From: Blumeriella jaapii
Lineage: Eukaryota; Ascomycota; Leotiomycetes; Helotiales; Drepanopezizaceae
DNA: 64,000 nt
NCBI GenBank assembly: GCA_009599575.1
Contig: VWND01000034.1
Coordinates: 147,864 to 211,863 of the forward strand
Direction: 5' to 3'
The position numbers and the translations under genes were made by a program. The notes beneath the pieces are model-generated. The model saw nothing but the letters and a program-made list of their open reading frames with translations, did no database searches and was not told where the DNA came from. Shown piece after piece: positions 1 through 10,914 of the stretch (positions are counted from its first letter, which is position 1; each line of letters begins with the position of its first letter).

Positions 1-1046
1 CATGCGCTATTTCGGCATGCCGGATTTAATTGTTTCGGACCGAAAAGCTTAATTTGTTTCGGTTTTTTAGCAAAAACTCTGTCGTATATTAAAAATCAAA
101 ATTAAATTAATTATTGCGTACAATTTTAATATCGATAAGCAGATCGAAATAATAAACCAATATATTAAGCAACGCTTCCGCTCTTTTTGCTTTTATTATT
201 AAAACAATTAAAAACGCTTTTTATTTTTAATAAATATTATATAATTGATTTTGCCGTACGAGTTTTTCGGCAACGTTTTTTTTTTAAGTTTTAAATAAAT
301 ACGAAGCTCGTATATTTTGAAATATAAATAATTTTCGTTTTTTTCGCTCGGCTATCGAAAAGCTTAACCGCGATAAAGCTTTGCATTTGGCCTTCCGAGC
401 TAAAAAAGTTGTGAAATACGCATAATCGTTTATTGCGCAATAATAAACTAAAATAAAGCGCTTCGTTAATTTATACAAACGATCGGTGAATTAAAATATA
501 AGCGACGAAGTATTAGTAAATATTAAAAATTAAAAGCTCGACCGACCTTTCCGAAAGCTTTTAAACAAATGGTACGGCCCAGTTAAAATCGTCGATACAA
601 TAAAAGAAAATTAAAAGCTTAATCTTTTCGCAAACTAATTAATTTATTTAATTTTTTATTTATATTCGCTCCGAAAGCATATTAGCAATTTTTTATCTGG
701 CCAACGCCGCTCCGAACCAGCTTTTATTTAACTATTTTTTAAATAAACGGAATAAAAAATCGAAAAATTAATAGGTTCGAAGTTGCACAAAAAAGTATTG
801 CAATACCAGATTAATTAAAAAAGCGTTGATAAAGATTTCGAATAATACTTTTGTTCGGACGTTATAACAGCCTCCTATATTTTTTAAGTATTTTACCGAT
901 CGCATCCTATCGTTAAAAGCTTTTTACAAGCGCTTTTCGTATGATTGCAAGCTTATAACGAAAGCAGAGAAGATTATACGAAATTGAAAAACGATAGACT
1001 TATAATTGCAACTGCGAGAACGCAGTTTTTCGGAAAGAAAGGGTAG
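1..1046 (+). pseudogene. Integrase core and C-terminal tail of B1, RIP-decayed
   Basis: The plus strand opens in the integrase core with RYFGMPDLIVSDRKA, which carries the second catalytic Asp (VSDR), followed by remnants of the conserved stretch ending in TEIINQYI. Further downstream only short open stretches remain, broken by TAG/TAA stops that replace Trp and Gln codons, as expected from C-to-T and G-to-A change. A purine-rich tract ending GGTAG at 1033-1046 is the probable polypurine tract that primes plus-strand DNA. Minus-strand open frames here are antisense shadows. The alignment with B2 48851-49896 is continuous, so this is one gene remnant. Confidence 0.8.
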
Positions 1047-1288
1047 TGTTACGATTCTGCCAGTAGTATAAATGCTAATGGTATAATTGCCGGTGGTATT
1101 GGAATAAGATTTGGGCACGGACCATCTCGGCTATTAGGCCTCGCGCTAAGTCACGTGACCCATAAGCGCAACCCATTGTATATAAAGTTCGCGACCCCGA
1201 GCATTTTAGCTCGGTGTTTTTTTTTAATTTACATGCGTACCTTTTGGTCCACATCACCCTTCTGATCACCCTTAAGCTAGCTGTAACA
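1047..1288 (+). repeat. 3' LTR of B1 (242 bp)
   Basis: It starts TGTTACGAT and ends CTGTAACA (CTGTGACA in B2). It is 52 bp shorter than the B2 LTRs because it has fewer units of the internal GCCAGTGGTAT tandem repeat near its start. It contains a TCACGTGAC palindrome near 1151. The outer (right) end keeps C/G-rich sequence while the inner (left) end is RIP-altered. Confidence 0.9.
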
Positions 1289-3301
1289 AGCAGCAGCTTT
1301 TGTACGGCGAGAAGAAATTAATTAAACGATTGATTTGTAAAAGTGGCGTTTTTAAATTAAGCCTGAAACAATTAATTAATAAAAATTCCAAGATAAACAA
1401 TTCGAACGGCAAAAGTCTGAATTAAAGCAAAAGGTATTCGTAATTTAATTAATATGAAAGTTGTGTATTTTAAATTAAGATTTGCTTAAAATAAAATCGT
1501 ATTTTCTTAATATTATAATAAAAACTGTAATTCGTTTGATATGGCGGGCGATATTAATTTGAAAAAAGATTTGATAAATAACATCGCCGTAAATGGAAAA
1601 ACGTTCGTTAATTACGGTAAGTTTACGTGGATTGATAAGTAAAACAAAGGTTAATTCGTAGTATTATACGAAAAAATAATTAATAAAATTATCGGTAGCT
1701 TCGGAATCGTTTAAAAAGTAGGTTTTAATATGTATATTATTAGCAGTTATAATATAAAATAATATTAAATATGGTTTCGGAACGCTATTAAAAATAAATA
1801 ATTCCAATTTATTTTTTAAAAGTTTTTAATAATAATCATTATCAAAAACAATCAGTTTTTCGACTTTTTTATTTCGGCTTTAGCTTTTTTAATTTAAAAA
1901 AAGTCGGGGCAGTCAGCAGCTCGGTGTTTATCGCTGGCATATTATAAGCAAAAGTTGTTAGCAAAAAAGTAAATTCGGCGAGCTAGCTTTTCGGCGTTAT
2001 TTATTAAGCGTTTATTTTTCGTTATATTAATTGCGGTCTATATAATTGCTTTGGTTTAAATAGCGCTGAAATTTATAAAATCGCTTTGAATAATAATCGT
2101 AGTAACAGTTTTAAATATAACGGCGGAAAAAATAATTTTCGTATTACGGCTTTCGGTTTTATAATAATCAAAATTTAGTTATCGAAAAACGGTATCGGTT
2201 TCGCGCATTTAAACGCAAAAACTAATAAAATCGGTTTTCAAATCGGAAAAATTAATATACGACAAACGGGTGATTATATTAAAATAAAAAGCTTCGCGCA
2301 AAATAGCGATAGCGGCTTTATTATTAAATTTAATATAATTTTTAATTTTCAGCCAGATAAAAAGAAAAGTGGACAGTAATTAATTGTTTTGCTTAAAAAA
2401 CAAAATTTTTTTACATGCATTTGCTTATTAATTAAAAATATCGAACGATTATTATAAAATTTAAATTATTTTTGCAATAATCAAATAAAAGAAAATGCCG
2501 TTTGTACGTAAACTTTTTTATAAAACGCTTTTGATTATATCGGAAAAGCGGAAAAAAAAGTAATTTATACGATTTTGTTCGGTCGTATATTAATTTTGAT
2601 TAAAACGAAGTTTTAAAATTATATTTTGAAAAAAAATAGTAAAATACTTCGTAACGTTGCCGATGCCGTCCGAACCTGTGAATTTATCGGAATTAGGAAA
2701 AGCAAGCGTTTTTTTTTTTATATTTAAAATGGTCGGTGTATTTTAGCTAACAGAAGTTTGTTTTCGAAAATTAGTAAATTCGGCTTCGTAGTTTTAAATT
2801 TTTTTTTAAAAATACTTTTTTTTTTAGTATTATACCGTTTAAATATTTAGTTTATCGTTCTGTTTTACCGCGTAAACAAAAATATTAAGGATTTCGCGAA
2901 AACAGGCTTTCGTATTAGCGATCAGAACGGCGACGATTTGGTCGGGGTATTCGAGGTGTTTTAAAATAAAGCAATTGAAAGGTTCCGACAATTTGGAATG
3001 GTTCGATATAGCTCGTTAAGAAAAAGCGTGAAATGAATTTTGTTTCGGAATATAAGTAAAAGTAGAACGGGGTTTTTTAAATATAGGTTTTATATCAGAA
3101 AAAGTTGTCGTTTCGTAGTTTCGTATTATAAAAGTTATTTTTAAAAGGTCGTATATAAAAGTTATTTTTAAAAAATCGTAAAAGTTATTGTCGCGATAAG
3201 GCTTGTTAATTTTCTATATGCGCAAAAGCAGAATAGAATTGGCAGGCCTTTTCAGCTCGAAGGCTGAAATAAAGGTGTTAAAAAAGGGTTGGTAATTAAT
3301 A
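1289..3301 (-). pseudogene. gag remnant of C1 with damaged CCHC zinc knuckle
   Basis: Gag forms the nucleocapsid-like particle and binds the element RNA. Minus-strand codons at 1909-1950 read as a 14-residue zinc knuckle of the form C-x2-C-x4-H-x4-C, ending KHRAADC. The second Cys codon is now Tyr (TGT to TAT), which is a RIP-type G-to-A change. The rest is a mosaic of short open stretches and stops in all frames, and no full reading frame survives. The same knuckle occurs at the matching place in C2, which supports the assignment. Confidence 0.7.
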
Positions 3302-3474
3302 TATCAAAAATGCGAACGAGCAAAAGGTTCGTTGATAAATTGTATTAATTACGTGGTTTTAAATTAAAAGTATCGCGAAATCTAAAATATAATATATGCG
3401 GGCTTCGATGTTACGTAATAACAACGTGACCTTCGGACCACGTGACCAACTAACTGACGTCTTATTCTTTCAAA
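3302..3474 (-). repeat. 5' LTR of C1 (173 bp)
   Basis: Same length and sequence type as the two C2 LTRs. The inner (left) end reads TATCAAAAA where the least mutated copy reads TGTCAGGGG. The outer (right) part keeps ACGTGACC motifs, including CCACGTGACC near 3439. The final bases TCAAA differ from the TCACA of C2. Confidence 0.85.
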
Positions 3475-3821
3475 AATTTAATTCTTATTAAAAAAAAAGG
3501 TCTTATACGAAGTCTTACGCAACCGAGAAAAAATTATAATTTTCGATTTCACCGAAATAGGCCAATTCAGTTTTAACGTAACGTTTTATATCGATATCAA
3601 AACCGTATTTTACGAAGCCTGGTGAAAAAAGATTTTTTTAATTTTTAAGATTTTTCAAAATAAAATAATCGAAATGCTAAAAAAACGAATTAAGCAAAGA
3701 ATTCTCGAGTTTTGCCACGGCTTACATAAAAATGAATAATTTATCGTCGCGAAAAAAAAAAAAAACACTTACAGATTTATTATCGCAATCGTCGAAATAA
3801 ACAGAATAACGATACGAAACG
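3475..3821 (+). pseudogene. D1 reverse transcriptase, N-terminal part
   Basis: The plus strand reads DFTEIGQFSFNVTFYIDIK, then KTVFYEAW and IIEMLKKRIKQRILEFCHG, the start of a gypsy reverse transcriptase fingers region in the fungal type that runs ...IEMLKERI.YGILEP.HGPYRN. Family knowledge gives the domain; the residues are visible despite stops. The frame stops at the C2 insertion after ...INRITIRN and resumes at 9813. D2 62966-63307 aligns throughout. Confidence 0.8.
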
Positions 3822-3994
3822 TGTCAGGGGTGCGAACGAGCAGAAGGTTCGTAAATAAATTGCATTAACTACGAGGTTTTAAGTTAAAAATGTCGCGAAG
3901 TCTAAGATACAATATGTGCGGGCTCCGATATTACGTAATAACAACGTGACTTTCGGACCACGTGACCAACGAACTAACGTTTTATTCCTTTACA
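3822..3994 (-). repeat. 3' LTR of C2 (173 bp)
   Basis: It begins TGTCAGGGGTGCGAAC on the plus strand and ends CCTTTACA. The outer left end is nearly unmutated, whereas the inner right end has TTTATTCCTTTACA in place of the CTTATCCCCTCACA kept in the other LTR. The inner CACGTG sites are partly destroyed (TTACGTAA near 3932). Confidence 0.92.
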
Positions 3995-4015
3995 TATGAT
4001 TTTTCTTTTTATTTT

Positions 4016-4306
4016 TTACTTAATTTTTTCGTCGTCGAAATTTACTTTTATAAATCGAGCTTCGTTCGCGAAGCGTTTTTGTAAACGAATGCGAAATTTA
4101 GCTGAAATAATAAAAAAAATGGTAAAAAAGGCAGGCTTTTTTAGTTTCGAAAGCAAAACAATTGGTTCCTTTGTAATAAAAAGGAAATTAATAACAGTTT
4201 TTTTGTGTTTAATAACGGTTGTAAAAGCTTTTTTTAATAATAAAAGTTCGTTTTCGTTATTCGTCGATTTAACACGTTTTCTATTAGCAATTCTGGCTTT
4301 AGCCAA
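4016..4306 (-). pseudogene. C2 3'-terminal coding remnant, unassigned
   Basis: An open stretch of 96 codons lies on the element's coding strand between the integrase C-terminus and the 3' LTR. It is rich in Lys, Ala and Ile and shows no motif I recognise. It may be the pol C-terminal tail, a chance opening, or the 3' untranslated region. The open frame on the opposite strand (3996-4325) also lacks any known motif. Confidence 0.35.
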
Positions 4307-4399
4307 TTCTGCTTTGGTCGGATAAGATTTCTAAAGAAAACGTATAGCGAATTCAGCTATAAAATTATATGCGTTAATAACGTTTTTTAATAGTTTTTA

Positions 4400-5950
4400 A
4401 AATTGGTTTTCGGCGTTGTAACCGCGCTATTATATAAAATAAAAAGTTGGAGTTTCGTTTAAAATCGAAAATAATATTTATAATTTATAATAAGCTGCCG
4501 TCGGCGTCGAAAAAAACAAATAGTAGGGAAAAGTTTTCCTGCTTTAAAAAAGGGTCGTTGTAAGCAGGTTTAAGCAAGTTAATATAAAAAACGAAGTGTA
4601 ATAATCTTTGCTCGAAAAATAATTTCAATTTATAATTATAAAAGCTTAAAATTTCGGCGATCTTATAAAAACCGTAAAACTTATTATCGAGCTTTTTAAT
4701 TAATTTAATAAAAATAATATTGCGCTTATTAAAAAACACGCTATCTTTTATTCGATAAGCAGAAGCTGATTAACGGTATCGGTTAAAATAATATTTTTGA
4801 TCGGCCAGCGCTAAAATTAGATTCGTGCGTAATAATAGCTTTATTTTTTTTATTTTTTTTGCAAAATCGTTTTCTTCCGCGTTTGCCATTTATAACGTGC
4901 GAAAAATCGAAGCTAAAATAAGTTTGAATAAAAAGAAATTTAATCGGAGGTGAAAGCTTTTATTAGCGTAAAAAAAAAAATTTCGGTAAAAGCGTTTACA
5001 ACGTTATTTGCTGCGAATTCGGCTAGAAAAAGCCAGTTTTCCCAATTTTTTTAAGCGTTTTTAACAAATTGTTTTAAATAAGAAAATAAATAAGCGTTTG
5101 CGTTTTCGGTTTGGCTATTTGTTTCGAAATAAAAGCTGATAAATAGCGTAATATTAGTTCCGAAACGGTAATTAATAATTTTTCAGAATTATGAAACGAA
5201 TAAAAAGCTTCGGTCTGAAATTATAAAATCGAAAAAGCTATATAAGCGTTAGATATTTTTACAAAACAGCTTGGCTAAATCTAATGTTTTTATAGCTGAA
5301 TAACAGGCTATATAATATCGTTTTTTAATAAAGCGATATATTATTATTATAATCAGGTTGTTTCGATTCTTATGCTTTTTTATAAGAAAAAAAAAAAACT
5401 TATAAAATCGATTAATATATAATTCCAACGGCGTAAAAACATAAGCAAAAATTTGAAAAGTTTTTAATAACGTTGATTAATACTTGTATTGCGAAAACAG
5501 CCGTTGCAATTGCGCACAAATTTTTTGTAATTTTTAGAAGTTAATAGCCAATAATAGTTTCTGCTGATAATCTCGTATAATTTGTTTTTTCCGGAATAGC
5601 CTGTTTTTATTAAATTATAAACCATTTGCATAAGCTAAATACGAATAAAAATATTTAAATTCGGTGTATTTAAAACGTATAATCGGTTTCGAAAATACAA
5701 TTTGTTATTGCGTATAAAATATTCGAAAAATTATAAGTTTTTTAGTTTCGAAATATTTTTTGATTTAAACATTTTTTTTTTAGTAGCAATTCATAACTTA
5801 TTAATAAAATAATATTCGTTTAATAATCGTAAAAGCTTTTCGTCGTTTGCCTCGGATATTTGTTTAAATAAAACTGGAAAAGCGTTTAAAACTTCAGTTG
5901 AATAATATTTTTTAAAAAAAGCTTAGTTTTAGAACTAAATTCTTTTGTTT
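4400..5950 (-). pseudogene. C2 integrase remnant
   Basis: The minus-strand frame at 4485-4739 reads NIIFIKLIKKLDNKFYGFYK and later HFVFYINLLKPAYNDP. This matches the integrase C-terminal GPY/F module of gypsy elements (R..KKLD.K..GP..I ... HPVFHVSLLKP), with several Pro codons turned to Phe or Leu by RIP. Integrase joins element cDNA to the host genome. Upstream minus-strand sequence to about 5950 should be the catalytic core and zinc-binding domain, but I could not place the D,D-35-E residues. Those limits are inferred from the order of domains. Confidence 0.65.
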
Positions 5951-7450
5951 AAAAATTTTTAAAAAAGGTTTTGAAAACGTCGGATTAAAAAATCAGGTTT
6001 GCTATTTTGTTTTTCAAATCTAAATATAACTACGAAATTAAAACCAGCTAAAAACTCGCTTTAGCGTATTTAACGTCGGTTAAATTGTTTGATTATTATA
6101 AAATATTTCAAGTTTCGATAATTTATAAATATACGAATTAAATAAGCAGCTTTTTGTAATTCGGCTCGCTAATTTTCGAAGCAACGTATAATAGCGAAAA
6201 GATTTTTATTATAAATCTCGTAATTGCATTCGGCTAAATCGAATTTTTTTAATATAAACGCGATTAAATAAAACACTTTTGTATCGTTTTTTTAAAAAAA
6301 GATTTCTGAAAAAACGTAATCAGAAGCGTCGGTTTTAACGAAAATCTTTTTATTAAAATTAAAATAAAATAATATAAATGCAATAATAAAAGCTGATTTA
6401 AGAAACTCGAAAGCTTTAATATAATTATTATTAAAATCTTATTTAATGTTTTTTTCCGTCAGATTTACTAAAAGGATAACGATACAAAAAAAACCTTTAA
6501 TAAAACGTCGGTAAAAATTTGCAAAATCTAAAAACGCTTATACGTTTTTAATATTGGAAAAAGGATTTCAGCTAATAATAGCTTTTAATTTCTTAAGGTT
6601 TATTTTGACTTTAGTAATAAAAATAATTATTTTTAAATAAACGACTTTTTAAATTTCAAATTCGCATTTTTTTATATTTAATTGCAGGCCAGCGTCGGAA
6701 AAAGCTTGAAAAACGAAATTAACGTGTTTTTTGTATTTTTAAAAATCGTTTAAATAAACTAAAATATCGTTTATATAAATTATGCAAAAGATATTTAAAT
6801 AAAATCGTAAAATATCGTTTATGCGAAATTAAAAAATGGCAAAAGCGTTGCATAAACCGAAAAATATAATCAACGATTCGAATAAACCGTATTTTGTATT
6901 AAACGCAATAAGCTATTTATAGCCTTTTTTTATTCGAATTTTATTAAAAACGGCAAGAACGTTAAGTTTAATATAAAACTTCGCTTTGCTTAATCGAAAA
7001 ATGTTTTTTAAATTAATAGCAAAAAATACCGGTTTTTAATTATTATAGCGTTAAAAGCTTTATAATCGACGCAAAAACGTAATTCGCTTTTTGGCTTTTT
7101 TGAAAATAAAACTGAAAAAGCGGCGAAAAAAAAGCTAGCTCGAATCCAGCCTTTTTCGAAGTTTTTTTTCAGAAACTTGCGTAAAACTTAAAATTCGTTA
7201 ATTAATATATTATACAAAAAACCGTATAAAAGTATTACGCTAAAACGGAGTTTTATCGTATAATCAACGCTTTTTTTATAAAGCGCAAATTTATTAGTTT
7301 TAATAAGGTCGAAAGCGGCCAAATAATAATAATAATATTAAAAGAATTTTATTCGGAAATCGATTAGCGGTTTAATTTGAAAAGCCAAACGAATATTTTT
7401 TAAAAAAGCTTTAGCGAAGTAAAATTCAGCTGATAAGTATTATCGTTTAG
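5951..7450 (-). pseudogene. C2 reverse transcriptase and RNase H remnant
   Basis: Minus-strand codons at 6841-6900 read NTKYGLFESLIIFFGLCNAF, the reverse transcriptase palm motif with the usual MPFGL.NAP core altered. The catalytic YLDD box reads Y-I-N-D at 6766-6777, so the first Asp is Asn (GAC to AAC). Downstream GLQLNIKKCEFEI and a thumb-like stretch follow. Reverse transcriptase copies the element RNA in the particle. With the catalytic Asp lost and many stops, this copy cannot be active. RNase H is expected at about 5950-6450, but I see no clear motif. Confidence 0.75.
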
Positions 7451-9634
7451 CTTAAAAGAATTCTCGTCGTAATTGGTATATTTTTAATAATACAAAATTA
7501 AAATCGTTTTTAATTATAACGCCGAGTTTTTGTAAACGTTAGTCGATTTCGTATAATAAAGCTGAAAATACTTCGATTCCGGGCTGAAAAAATAAAATAT
7601 TGAAAACAGCAGTTCTTATACGGCGAAAAAAAGCTGATTAAACGATTAACTTGTAAAAATAGCGTTTTTAAACTAAATCTAAAACAGCCAATTAATAAAA
7701 ATTCTGAAATAAACAGTTGAAACGGCAGAAATCTGAATTAAAGCAAAAGATATTCGTAATTTAATTAATATGGAAATTATGTATTTTAAGCCAAATTTTG
7801 CTTAAAATAAAATCGTATTTCTTTAATATTATAATAAAAGCTGTAATTCGTTCGGTATAACGAACGATATTAATTTAAAAAAAGATTTGATAAGTAACGT
7901 CGCCGTAAATAGAAAAACGTTCGTTAACCACGGTAAGTTTACGTGGATTAATAAATAAAACAAAAGTTAATTCGTAATATTACACGAAAAAATAATTAAT
8001 AAAATTATCGGTAACTTCGGAATCGTTTAAAAAATAAGTTTTAATATATATATTATGAGTAATTATAATATAAAGCAATATTAAATATAATTCCGGAACG
8101 CCGTTTAAAGCAAATATTTCCAATTTATTTTTCAAAAGTTTTTAATAATAACAATTATTAAAAACAGTCAGTTTCCCGACTTTTTTATTTCGGCCTTAGC
8201 CTTTTTAACCCAAAGGAAATCGAAGCAATTAGCAGCGCGGTGTTTATCGCTGGCATATTAAAAGCAAAAGTTATTAGCAAAAAAAATAGATTCGGCGAAT
8301 TAATTTTTCGACATTATTTATTAAACGTTTGTTTTTGGCTATATCGGCTGCGGTTTATATAATTGCTTTGGTTTAAATAGCGCTAAAATTTATAAAATCG
8401 CTTTGAATAATAATCGTAATAGCAGTTTTAAATATAAAAGCGAAAAAAATAATTTTCGTATTACAGCTTCCGGTTTTATAATAATTAAAATTTAATTATC
8501 GAAAAACGATATCGGTTTCGCGCATTTAAACGCAAAAACCAATAAAATCGGTTTTCAAATCAAAAAAGTTAATATACGACAAACGAATAATTATATCAGA
8601 ATAAAAAGCTTTACGCAGAATAGCGATAGCGGCTTCGTTATTAAATTTAATATAACTTTTAATTTCTAGCCAAATAAAAAGAAAAATAAACAATATTTAA
8701 TTGCTTTGCTTAAAAAACAAAATTTTTTTAAATGCATTTATTTATTAATTAAAACGCCGAACAATTATTATAAAACTTAAATTATTTTTGCAATAATTAA
8801 ATAAAAAAAAGTGCTGTTCGTACGTAAACCTTTTTGTAAAACGCTTTTGGCTATATCGGAAAAGCGGAAAAAAAAGTAATTTATAGGATTCTGTTCGGTC
8901 GTATATCAGTTTTGATTAAAACGAAGCTTTAAAATTATATTTTAAAAAAAAATAATAAAATGCTTCGTAACGTTGCCGATGCCGCCCGAACTTATAAATT
9001 TATCGAAATCGGAAAAGGCAAGCGTTTTTCTTTTTGTATTTAAAATGTTCGGTGTATTTTGGCTAACAAAAGCCTATTTTCGGAAATTGGCGAATTCGGC
9101 TTCGTGGTTTTAAATTTTTTTTTTTAAAATACCTTTTTTTTCTAATATTATACCGTCTGAATATTCAGCTTTTAAGCTAAATTATTTAATTTAGCTTTAA
9201 GCGATATTATTATATCGTTTTGTTTTACCGCGTAAATAAAAATATCGAAAATTTCGCGAAAACAAGCTTTCGTATTAACGATCAGAGCGGCGACGATTTA
9301 ATCGGAATATTTAAAATACCCTAAAATAAAGCAATTAAAAAGTTCCGACAATTTGAAATGGTCCGATATAGCTCGTTAAAAAAAAAGCGTAAAATGTATT
9401 TTATTCCGAAGTATAAGCAAAAGCAAAACGGGGTTTTTTAAATATAAATCTTATATTAAAAAGAATTATCGTTTCGTAATTCCGTATCGTAAAAATTATT
9501 TTTAAAAAATCGTAAAAATTATTATCGCGGTAAGATTTATTAATTTTTTGTATACGCAAAAGCAGAACAGAATTAGCAAGCCTTTTCAGCTCGAGGGCTG
9601 AAATAAAAATGTTAAAAAGGTTTGGTAGTTAATA
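7451..9634 (-). pseudogene. C2 gag and protease region
   Basis: Minus-strand codons at 8225-8266 give a CCHC knuckle spaced C-x2-C-x4-H-x4-C and ending KHRAANC, with the second Cys changed to Tyr and a stop within. The rest is broken into short open stretches. Protease should lie between the knuckle and the reverse transcriptase, around 7450-8200, but no D-S/T-G motif could be read with confidence. The region aligns with C1 1289-3301. Confidence 0.6.
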
Positions 9635-9807
9635 TATCAAAAGTGCGAACGAGCAGAAGGTTCGTAAATGAATTGCATTAACTACGAGATTCTAAATTAG
9701 AGGTGTCGCGAAGTCTAAGATATAATATATGCGGGCTCCGATATCACGTGACAACAACGTGACCTTCGGACCACGTGACCAACGAACTGACGTCTTATCC
9801 CCTCACA
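9635..9807 (-). repeat. 5' LTR of C2 (173 bp)
   Basis: The inner end reads TATCAAAAG (ancestral TGTCAGGGG); the outer end keeps TCTTATCCCCTCACA, so the mutated and spared halves mirror those of the 3' LTR. It contains TCACGTGAC near 9751 and CCACGTGACC near 9770. These CACGTG palindromes are the class bound by bHLH factors such as Cbf1 type; a promoter role is inference. Confidence 0.92.
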
Positions 9808-9812
9808 AAACG

Positions 9813-10645
9813 CTAACGTGCCATTCAACGTCGATTAATTTTTAAACGAATTCGCAAAACTAACGATCGCTTGTTTTTTTCGATTTGTTTTTAAACTACG
9901 ATTATTTAATATTTAATTTACGATTTCGATATATAACGGCAATTCAAACGCTAATCGGTCTGCTGCGTATAACGAAAATACTTATAAAAACCATTAATTT
10001 AATCGCTTAATTCGTAAAAGTCGTATACAAAATTTTTATAATTTGCATTTCTGATATTGCTTTTTTTTTCGGTAACGACGTCGAAATAAAAAACCCCAGA
10101 TCGTATTATAATAATAAAAAGAATTTTTTTAAAATTCGACGTTGTATAATAAAATATATTTAAAACATCGACAAAATCATAGTTTGTTTCGAAAAAGCTA
10201 AAGCTATTATTAGCCTTCGATTAAAGTTTTGCATGCTCGAAATAAATATCGTTAATTATATAATTAATAGCGCTGATCGCCATTTTTAACGAAAAAAAAT
10301 TAAAAAAATATGCGAATAAAAAAAATATAAAAAAATTACCGAAACCAAAGCTTTTATTAGCGTTATAATTTACTACCGCAATTAAATCAAAAACTTTTTT
10401 TTAAAAAGCTGTATTTATTTACGCTACGATAAAAAAAATCGATTTTGTTTGAAAAAAAAAAACAAAGGAAAGCTATAAAATTTTTTAAAAACGACCTTTT
10501 ATCGGCCCTATCGCTTATGCGAATCGATTACAATTTAAACGTAAAAAAAATCATTTTGATTATCGACGTTAGTATTTTCGATAAAAAAGCTGTATTGCAA
10601 CAAATCGACGAAAACAAAAAACGGCATTTTTCACGATTCGAAAGC
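9813..10645 (+). pseudogene. D1 reverse transcriptase C-terminal part and RNase H start
   Basis: The frame resumes after C2 with NVPFNVD and FAKLTIA. Around 10073-10084 the metal-binding box reads FGND in front of VEIKNPR where this fungal group has an F-x-D-D-x-G-x-K-GP motif. Then come KFCMLEINIVNYI and AKAFISVIIYYR (connection region), and at 10445-10645 LMRIDYNLN, IILIIDVSIF and KKRHFSRFES, the RNase H start. A1 is inserted directly after RFESC at the AAAGC duplication. D2 63313-64000 aligns with the first part. Confidence 0.8.
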
Positions 10646-10914
10646 TGTGACGACTCACTCTTTTGCCACCTCTCGTGTCACTCCAGCAACTACGTGTAGC
10701 TGCAAGCTTCCTGGTCTTCTGGTGGGTTTTCCCATTAATTATAAAAATTATTCATATATATAAGGCTTTTTTTTTTTAGTAACTTCTGCTTTTTGCAATT
10801 ATTAATTTTAAATAAATATTTTTATTATAAAACCAAAAGCTCGTTTTTTATATTTTATAAATACGGCGATTAGTTAATAAATCTTTTAGCCTTTCGATTA
10901 ATTAAATCGTTATA
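10646..10914 (+). repeat. 5' LTR of A1 (269 bp)
   Basis: It starts TGTGACGACTCACTC and ends ATCGTTATA (ancestral ATCGTCACA). The outer 80 bases are rich in C and G; the inner half is RIP-converted. An ATATATATAAGG box near 10754 is a candidate TATA element for element transcription. Confidence 0.92.

Larger units (their letters stand above)
1..1288 (+). mobile_element. Family B Ty3/gypsy element B1, 3' part
   Basis: This is the 3' end of a family B LTR retrotransposon; the rest lies left of the window. Position 1 matches position 48851 of the complete copy B2, and the match runs to the LTR end. It holds the integrase tail, a purine-rich tract before the LTR, and the 3' LTR. It interrupts family C element C1, whose sequence resumes at 1289. 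One target-site duplication copy would start there (AGCAG); its partner is outside the window. Confidence 0.85.
1289..3474 (-). mobile_element. Family C Ty3/gypsy element C1, 5' part
   Basis: This is the 5' part (gag region and 5' LTR) of a family C element on the minus strand. It aligns along its whole length with 7605-9807 of the complete copy C2. The pol half is missing from the window because B1 is inserted at 1288/1289. Its LTR abuts family D sequence at 3475, so C1 was inserted in D1, with AATTT as the likely duplication. Confidence 0.85.
3822..9807 (-). mobile_element. Complete family C Ty3/gypsy element C2 (5986 bp)
   Basis: Two 173-bp LTRs bound the element and it is flanked by the 5-bp duplication AAACG (3817-3821 and 9808-9812). 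Coding is on the minus strand: the 5' LTR lies at the right and the 3' LTR at the left. The order of gag (zinc knuckle 8225-8266), reverse transcriptase (around 6766-7100) and integrase C-terminus (4485-4739) is that of Ty3/gypsy elements. It splits the reverse transcriptase of D1. All coding parts carry RIP-type stops. Confidence 0.93.
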
